NCBI GenBank assembly: GCA_024762755.1
Contig: JANTGX010000067.1
Span: forward strand, 1-9,492
Length of the DNA stretch: 9,492 nucleotides
Source: Gammaproteobacteria bacterium
GTDB lineage: Bacteria; Pseudomonadota; Gammaproteobacteria; SZUA-152
Direction: 5' to 3'
Shown: positions 4,930-9,492 of the stretch, one piece after another
Numbering within the stretch: the first letter of the stretch is position 1
How the letters are laid out: each line of letters opens with the position of its first letter
Program-made: the position numbers and the translations under genes
Notes under the pieces: generated by a model
The model's input: only the letters and a program-made list of their open reading frames with translations
Database searches by the model: none
What the model was told of the DNA's origin: nothing

Positions 4930-6649
4930 TTCTGCGCGCCGCCACCTCGGCGACCCGGTTGCGGCCCTCGTTCTTGGCCTCGTACATGGCCTCATCCACC
5001 TGGTGCAGCAGTTCGTCGGGCCGTCGTGTGCGGTCCAGGCTGTCCCAGCTCACCAGGCCGATGCTCACCGTCGCGTGCAGGGTCTCGCCCTCGAACTCGA
5101 AGTGGAAGTCGTCGATGGCCTGCCGTAGCTGGCGCGCCCGCGCCCGACCCGTCGCCAGATCGGCGCGCATGAGGACGACGAACTCGTCACCCGCATAACG
5201 CGCCGGCAGATCGCTGGCGCGCAGATTTTCACGCAGCAGGCGGGCGATCTGGATCAGCACCTCATCGCCGGCGGCATGACCGTAGTTGTCGTTGATGGCC
5301 TTGAAGCGATCCACGTCCAACAACAGCAGGCAGATGCTCTGCCCGTCGGCCTGGCGGCGTGAGGCGAGATGGGCCAAGCGCTGCTCGAAGTGGCGTCGGT
5401 TGGCGAGGCCGGTGAGGTGATCGCTCTCCGCCAGGTGTTGCAGCTGCTGATTGCTCTTGCGCAGCTCCTGGGTGGCCTCGTCCACCCGCACCTGCAGGCT
5501 GTCGTTGAGGCGCCCTAGGGCCTTGCGCGATTCCACCAGCTCGGCCACGGCGCCGCCCAGGTTGGCCGCCAGCTGTTGCAGCTCGCGCGGTGCACCGCGG
5601 CCGAGTTCGGGCAGTTCGCTGTTGAAATCGTTCTCGTGCAGGCGCTGGCCCGCCTCGGCCAAGCGATCGATGGGACGCGTGATCCAGCGTGCCAGGGAGA
5701 GGGAAAAGACGAGGGCGAGGAGGACGGCGACGGCCGCCCAGAGCAGCTGTTCGTCACGGATGCGCTCGATCTGCGCCATCACCTCGGCCTTGGGCTGCGG
5801 CACCATCACCCCCCAGCCCACCTTGGGCACGGTGGTGTAGCCGGCCACCATGTCGGCCTGCTTGAAGGGCGAATAGAACTCGGTCACCCCGGTGCCACCG
5901 GCCATCATCTTCTTCACCACCGAGAGCCCGGACAGATCCTTGACATACGTGCTCATCCACTCGGGATTGGGATGGGCGATCACCCGCCCAAGATTGTCGA
6001 CGATGGCCGCGTGTCCTTCGGCGCCAAAGTGGATGCTGCGCCGCAGGGCCTCGATGTCGTCGATCTTCAGCTCGCCCACCAGCAGCAGCTGGTGGCCATC
6101 GCGGGAGCGCCGGTCGAGCAGGGTGCCGATGAGGATGGTGGTGCGATTGGTGTAGGGGTTCATCACCACCGGGCTGACGAAGGTCTGACCAGAGCGGAAC
6201 AGGCTGTCGAGGTAGCGCTCCGGGCCGATGTCGAGGTGGCTGACGTCGTGGCCATAGACGGAATAGCTGCTGGCCTGGCTGACGATGCGCAGGTGATCGT
6301 CGATGAGGAACACGGCGCGAAAACCGCTGAGGTAGTCCAGCCCCTGCCCCAGGGTGAGGGCGGTCTGCCGGGGATCGTCGAGGCCTACCCTCTCCACCTT
6401 CTCGCGCAGCTGGGAGATGGCCATGCGCCGGTCGTCGAGGTACTGGCTGATGGGCGCCGCCAGGTTCTCCGCCAGCGATTGATGCTTCTCCCGGATCTCC
6501 TGCCAGACGTTGTCCCAGGCCGCGTAGTAGCTCTTCACCCCCAGCACCGTCACCGGCAACAGGGCAACGATGACGAAGCTGAGGATCAGCAGGGAGTGGA
6601 TCGACTGCCCGCGTAGACGCGGCTTAAAGCGGCGCAAGACCTCCCTCAT
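4919..6649 (-). CDS. Membrane diguanylate cyclase with periplasmic sensor region, HAMP and GGDEF (AGDEF) domain
   Basis: A 576-residue inner-membrane protein predicted to make c-di-GMP from two GTP. TM1 is about residues 17-39. A periplasmic region of about 260 residues follows (40-300), with a dCache-like pattern including AVFLIDDHLRIVSQ, FVSPVVMNPYTNRTTILIG, HAAIVDNLGRVIAHPNPEWM and GWGVMVPQP. TM2 is about 301-320, HAMP 321-373 (RWITRPIDRLAEAGQRL) and a coiled coil about 375-405. The GGDEF domain (408-570) has DHLTGLANRR, LLLLDVDRFKAINDNYGH (D445 expected in metal binding), the signature as AGDEF (486-490) and the inhibitory site RASD (477-480) exactly five residues before it. The first Gly of the signature is Ala, a change tolerated in some active cyclases, so activity is likely but not certain. 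GAGGAA (6658-6653) precedes the start. The next genes, a rhodanese and a PilZ protein, may share its transcript. Confidence 0.93.
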   Translation of the reverse strand: MREVLRRFKPRLRGQSIHSLLILSFVIVALLPVTVLGVKSYYAAWDNVWQEIREKHQSLAENLAAPISQYLDDRRMAISQLREKVERVGLDDPRQTALTLGQGLDYLSGFRAVFLIDDHLRIVSQASSYSVYGHDVSHLDIGPERYLDSLFRSGQTFVSPVVMNPYTNRTTILIGTLLDRRSRDGHQLLLVGELKIDDIEALRRSIHFGAEGHAAIVDNLGRVIAHPNPEWMSTYVKDLSGLSVVKKMMAGGTGVTEFYSPFKQADMVAGYTTVPKVGWGVMVPQPKAEVMAQIERIRDEQLLWAAVAVLLALVFSLSLARWITRPIDRLAEAGQRLHENDFNSELPELGRGAPRELQQLAANLGGAVAELVESRKALGRLNDSLQVRVDEATQELRKSNQQLQHLAESDHLTGLANRRHFEQRLAHLASRRQADGQSICLLLLDVDRFKAINDNYGHAAGDEVLIQIARLLRENLRASDLPARYAGDEFVVLMRADLATGRARARQLRQAIDDFHFEFEGETLHATVSIGLVSWDSLDRTRRPDELLHQVDEAMYEAKNEGRNRVAEVAARRSAL

Positions 6650-6720
6650 TGGTTCCTCGTTAATACTCGCAGAATCGGTATCCCCTTAACGGCCGCTGAT
6701 CCACCGGCTGAAGCCCGGCG

Positions 6721-7653
6721 TCAAAGGCTGCGGCCGAAGGCGGCCTCGAAACGGGCCTCGAACTCGTCCGCGGTGAAGCGGTGGTTCTGCGTACCGTGGT
6801 GCTCGATCTTGATGGCCCCCATGAGCGAGGCGATGCGGCCGATGGTCTCCCAATCCATGTCCCTGTCCAGGCCGTGCAGCAGACCAGCGCGGTAGGCATC
6901 GCCACAGCCGGTGGGGTCGTTCACCGCGGTCACCGGGGCCGGCGGGATCTCGATGCGGTGCTTCTCGGTGTAGATGTGCGAACCCTGGCCGCCGAGGGTG
7001 ATGACGAGGGCCTCCACACGGCCGGCGATCTCGTGCGGCGAGAGGCCGGTGCGTTCTTCGAACAATTGCGCCTCGTAGTCGTTGAGGGTGATCCAGGTGG
7101 CCTGCTCGGTAAAACGCAGCAGGTCCTCTCCGGTGAACATGGGCATACCCTGGCCGGGATCGAAGACGAAGGGGATACCGGCCTCGGCAAACTGCTCGGC
7201 GTGCTCGATCATGCCGTCGCGGCCGTCCGGCGAGACGATGCCGAGGGTCACGCCGCGGGCGTCCGTGATGCGATTCTCGTGCGACAGGCTCATGGCGCCG
7301 GGGTGAAAGGCCGTGATCTGATTGTCGTCCTCGTCGGTGGTGATGAAGGCCTGGCCGGTAAAGGTATCGTCGAAGACCCGGATGTGCTCGCGCGTGATGC
7401 CGCACTCGTCCATCCATTTGGCATACAGATCGAAATCGCCACCCACGGTGGCCATGGGGATGGGTTCATCGCCGAGCAGCTTGAGGTTGTAGGCGATGTT
7501 GCCGGCGCAACCTCCGTATTCACGGCGCATGTCCGGCACCAGGAAGGAGACGTTCAGCATGTGCACCTTGTCCGGCAGGATGTGGTTCTTGAACTTGTCG
7601 TGGAACACCATGATGGTGTCATAGGCATAAGAGCCGCAGATCAGCGCTGACAT
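6721..7653 (-). CDS. PfkB/ribokinase-family sugar or nucleoside kinase, adenosine-kinase-like
   Basis: A 310-residue cytosolic kinase of the PfkB family. Signature 1 is GGCAGNIAYNLKLLG (47-61), which contributes to substrate binding. Signature 2 is NDPTGCGDAYRAG (245-257), giving the anion hole and the catalytic base D252; Cys250 replaces the usual Ala of GAGD. TLNDYEAQLFEERTG (about 189-203) and LVITLGGQGSHIYTE (about 216-230) are further family landmarks. The overall pattern, including VSFLVPDMRREYGGCAGN, resembles proteobacterial proteins annotated as adenosine kinase (adenosine + ATP to AMP + ADP), but specificity within PfkB is hard to read and another nucleoside or sugar is possible. 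AAGGAA lies 6 bp before ATG 7653. Its leader holds 11-bp repeats that run into this ribosome binding site. It sits 193 bp after gcvPB on the same strand and 71 bp before the cyclase gene. Confidence 0.88.
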   Translation of the reverse strand: MSALICGSYAYDTIMVFHDKFKNHILPDKVHMLNVSFLVPDMRREYGGCAGNIAYNLKLLGDEPIPMATVGGDFDLYAKWMDECGITREHIRVFDDTFTGQAFITTDEDDNQITAFHPGAMSLSHENRITDARGVTLGIVSPDGRDGMIEHAEQFAEAGIPFVFDPGQGMPMFTGEDLLRFTEQATWITLNDYEAQLFEERTGLSPHEIAGRVEALVITLGGQGSHIYTEKHRIEIPPAPVTAVNDPTGCGDAYRAGLLHGLDRDMDWETIGRIASLMGAIKIEHHGTQNHRFTADEFEARFEAAFGRSL

Positions 7654-7661
7654 CGGGTTTC

Positions 7662-7715
7662 CTTCAGGTCGTTTTCAGATTGTTTTCAGGTCGTTTTTCA
7701 GGTCATCGTTTTCAC
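7662..7715 (-). repeat. 11-bp imperfect tandem repeats in the kinase 5' leader
   Basis: Read on the plus strand, successive units are CTTCAGGTCG (7662-7671), TTTTCAGATTG (7672-7682), TTTTCAGGTCG (7683-7693), TTTTTCAGGTCATCG (7694-7708) and TTTTCAC (7709-7715). In the mRNA sense these are repeated CCTGAAAACGA-like units, and the last one supplies the AAGGAA ribosome binding site of the kinase. The rest of the 193-bp gap (7716-7846) shows no convincing gene, promoter or terminator. Confidence 0.7.
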
Positions 7716-7846
7716 ACAGAGAGGGCACACGTCCCATCACCGCCATGCCGGCCCGGTCTCTGGGCCCGTGGAGTCCGTCCCCAGACTATCACCTCGTGGC
7801 ACCGGGCGACGAACACGGTCACGGCGCGACGGGTCGATGTGGGCCC

Positions 7847-9328
7847 TCAGTCCTCGGCCCGCCAGCGCAGGTCCAGTTCGCGCGCGGCCTTGACGTCGTC
7901 CAGGCGCCGCACGGGCAGGGTGTAGGGCGCGCCCTTGAGGGTCTCCACGTCCTCCTCGGCCTCGGCCTGGATCGCCGCCATGGCCTCGACGAAGGCGTCC
8001 AGGGTCTCCTTCGATTCCGTCTCCGTGGGCTCGATGAGCAGGCACTCGGGGACGATCAGCGGGAAGTAGGTGGTGGGCGCATGAAAGCCGTAGTCGAGCA
8101 GGCGCTTGGCGAAGTCCATGGCCGTCACCCCCGGTTCCTTCGCCTGGCGCCTGAGGGTGAGGATGAACTCGTGGGTGGCGCGGCGCGCGGGCAGGGCCAT
8201 GTCGAAGCCGGCCTCCGTCAGGCGCGCCATCAGGTAGTTGGCGTTCAGGGTGGCGTAGTCGGCGATGCGCACCATGCCCTCGCGGCCCAGCATCAGGGCA
8301 TAGATGTAGGCGCGCAGCAGGATGCCGGTATTGCCCATGTGCGCCGACAGGCGGCCGATGCTCTGCGGCAGGTCGCGCTCGTCCAGCCAGCGGAAGCTGC
8401 CGTCGTCCTCGCGCCCCACCACCGGGATGGGCATGAACGGTTGCAAGCGCTCACTCACGCCCACCGGCCCGGCGCCCGGACCGCCACCGCCGTGGGGAGT
8501 GGCGAAGGTCTTGTGCAGATTCATGTGGATGACGTCGAAGCCCATGTCGCCCGGCTTCACCTTGCCGAGGATGGCGTTGAGGTTGGCGCCGTCGTAGTAG
8601 AGCAGACCGCCGGCGGCGTGCACCAGGTGCGCGATCTCGTGGATGTGTCGCTCGAACACCCCCAGGGTCGAGGGATTGGTGAGCATGATGCCCGCCGTGT
8701 GCGGCCCCAGCACGGCCTGCAGGGCCTCGAGGTCCACGTCGCCCTGCGCGTCGGTGGGGATCTCGCGCACGCTATAGCCGCACATGGTGGCGGTGGCGGG
8801 ATTGGTGCCATGGGCGGCGTCCGGCACCAGGATCTCGCTGCGCGCCGTGTCGCCTCTCGCATCGTGGTAGGCACGGATCATGGCCACGCCGGCGAACTCG
8901 CCCTGCGCCCCGGCCATGGGGGTCAGCGACACCGCGCGCATGCCGGTGACCTCCTTCAGCATCTCCTGCAGGTCCCACAGGCAGGCGAGGATGCCCTGCG
9001 AGTCCCGCGTCCGCTGCAGCGGGTGACGATTTAGGAAACCGGGCAACGAGGCCAGGGTGTTACAGGCCCGCGGATTGTATTTCATGGTGCAGGAACCCAG
9101 CGGGTAGAAGTGGGTGTCGATGGAGAAGTTCTTCTGTGACAGGCGCGTGTAATGGCGCACGGCGTCCAGTTCCGACACCTCGGGCAGGCGCGGCGGACGC
9201 TTGCGCCGCAGGGCCTCGGGAATGCCGTCGAGGTCCCCACCCAGGTGCGCCGACTGGGCGCGGTTGACGCGGCCGGGTCGTGCGAGTTCGAAGATCAGGG
9301 GTTCAGTGCTCATGGTGTTCTCGGACAT
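7847..9328 (-). CDS. gcvPB: Glycine dehydrogenase (decarboxylating) subunit 2, P-protein beta
   Basis: A 493-residue protein, the normal size for the C-terminal half of a split glycine-cleavage P-protein. With GcvPA it decarboxylates glycine using PLP and passes the aminomethyl group to the lipoyl arm of H-protein, feeding 5,10-methylene-THF and one-carbon metabolism in the cytosol. Landmarks are DTHFYPLGSCTMKYNP (71-86), LTPMAGAQGEFAG (135-147), VPDAAHGTNPATATMCGY (168-185), YYDGANLNAILGK (244-256) and HMNLHKTFATPHGGGGPG (268-285). K273 is the expected PLP Schiff-base lysine. The ATG at 9328 has no visible ribosome binding site. An in-frame ATG at 9313 (MSTEPLIFELARPGR) has GAGA nearby and may be the true start, giving 488 residues. 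The stretch just upstream is a long inverted repeat, and the last codons of the likely gcvPA follow. Confidence 0.96.
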   Translation of the reverse strand: MSENTMSTEPLIFELARPGRVNRAQSAHLGGDLDGIPEALRRKRPPRLPEVSELDAVRHYTRLSQKNFSIDTHFYPLGSCTMKYNPRACNTLASLPGFLNRHPLQRTRDSQGILACLWDLQEMLKEVTGMRAVSLTPMAGAQGEFAGVAMIRAYHDARGDTARSEILVPDAAHGTNPATATMCGYSVREIPTDAQGDVDLEALQAVLGPHTAGIMLTNPSTLGVFERHIHEIAHLVHAAGGLLYYDGANLNAILGKVKPGDMGFDVIHMNLHKTFATPHGGGGPGAGPVGVSERLQPFMPIPVVGREDDGSFRWLDERDLPQSIGRLSAHMGNTGILLRAYIYALMLGREGMVRIADYATLNANYLMARLTEAGFDMALPARRATHEFILTLRRQAKEPGVTAMDFAKRLLDYGFHAPTTYFPLIVPECLLIEPTETESKETLDAFVEAMAAIQAEAEEDVETLKGAPYTLPVRRLDDVKAARELDLRWRAED

Positions 9329-9376
9329 TTTTCAGTTGGATGTAGGTCGGGTCATTCCTGCGAACTAAAGGAACTC

Positions 9377-9447
9377 GCCACAGAGTCACGGAGAACACGG
9401 AGACAATGAAAAAAGGCTTTCTCTGTGTCCCTCTGTGACTCTGTGGC
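9377..9447. repeat. Long imperfect inverted repeat of the dispersed CACGGAGA/CACAGAG type
   Basis: The left arm (9377-9403) begins GCCACAGAGTCACGGAGAAC. The reverse complement of the right arm (9420-9447) begins GCCACAGAGTCACAGAGGGA. The arms align over about 27 positions with three substitutions and a one-base gap, around a 16-nt loop. Each arm is built of 8- to 10-nt CACRGAGA-like units. Repeats of this look are scattered in intergenic DNA of many proteobacteria. It fills most of the 127-bp gap between gcvPA and gcvPB and would fold in the joint transcript. Confidence 0.8.
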
Positions 9448-9455
9448 CAATGAAT

Positions 9456-9492
9456 TCATGCACCCAACACCTCGCGCAGGGCGGTGGCGTAG
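9456..9492 (-). CDS. gcvPA: Probable C-terminal end of glycine dehydrogenase subunit 1 (GcvPA)
   Basis: Only the last 11 codons and the stop are in the window: YATALREVLGA then TGA (9458-9456). The ALREVL ending resembles the C-terminal helix of GcvPA proteins. A gcvPA gene immediately upstream of gcvPB on the same strand is the standard order for the split P-protein. The call rests mainly on gene order, since eleven residues are too few to prove it. Confidence 0.5.
   Translation of the reverse strand, partial: YATALREVLGA

Noticed and set aside
5576..6616. A 346-codon plus-strand open frame antisense to the diguanylate cyclase gene
   Set aside because: It has no recognisable domain and lies entirely within a well-supported gene.
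6701..6719. A GC-rich near-palindrome after the kinase stop as terminator
   Set aside because: The stem is bulged and has no T-run, so read-through into the diguanylate cyclase gene cannot be excluded.
7675..7746. A 23-residue leader peptide (begins MAVMGRVPSLCENDD) before the kinase
   Set aside because: There is no ribosome binding site, it has no run of regulatory codons, and part of it is translated repeat sequence.
7745..9034. A 429-codon plus-strand open frame antisense to gcvPB
   Set aside because: The translation is His/Gly/Val-rich low complexity, the usual shadow of a GC-rich gene on the other strand; gcvPB is fully supported.
9377..9447. The inverted repeat as a CRISPR fragment or an intrinsic terminator
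   Set aside because: The subunits are 8 to 10 nt with no spacers of uniform length, and there is no T-run right after either arm in the direction of gcv transcription.

Overview
The window is a dense, GC-rich, ordinary-looking bacterial chromosomal segment. The gene set fits a gammaproteobacterium: a CysB-type regulator whose numbering tracks the enterobacterial protein, a SlyX protein next to a DUF3301 protein, and a two-subunit glycine decarboxylase. A Chromatiales-like, sulfur-metabolising relative is plausible, because a secreted rhodanese and cysB both occur here, but that is inference. No transposase, phage gene, tRNA, rRNA or CRISPR array was seen.

Left part (1-2233): a minus-strand pair, slyX then a DUF3301 membrane protein that runs off the left edge. 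Diverging from it is a SAM-dependent methyltransferase on the plus strand. The methyltransferase converges, with a 5-bp gap, on cysB (minus). A 7-bp dyad with a TACAAT hexamer lies between slyX and the methyltransferase.

Middle (2234-3499): an AT-rich control region upstream of cysB holds a perfect 9-bp inverted repeat, a likely CysB operator. Further on is a CRP-like palindrome, then a secreted Sel1-repeat protein (plus) that ends in a textbook intrinsic terminator.

Right part (3500-9492): every gene is on the minus strand. In transcription order they are gcvPA (last codons only), gcvPB, a PfkB-family (adenosine-kinase-like) kinase, a membrane diguanylate cyclase with a periplasmic sensor region, a secreted two-domain rhodanese and a PilZ-domain protein. 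The gcvPA/gcvPB gap carries a long imperfect inverted repeat of the dispersed 'CACGGAGA' type. The kinase leader carries 11-bp repeats that run into its ribosome binding site.

The most noteworthy grouping is diguanylate cyclase - rhodanese - PilZ protein. It could join a periplasmic sensor, c-di-GMP synthesis, periplasmic sulfur transfer and a c-di-GMP receptor in one transcription unit. Nothing here proves a new system; this cluster and the two repeat structures are the items most worth checking.
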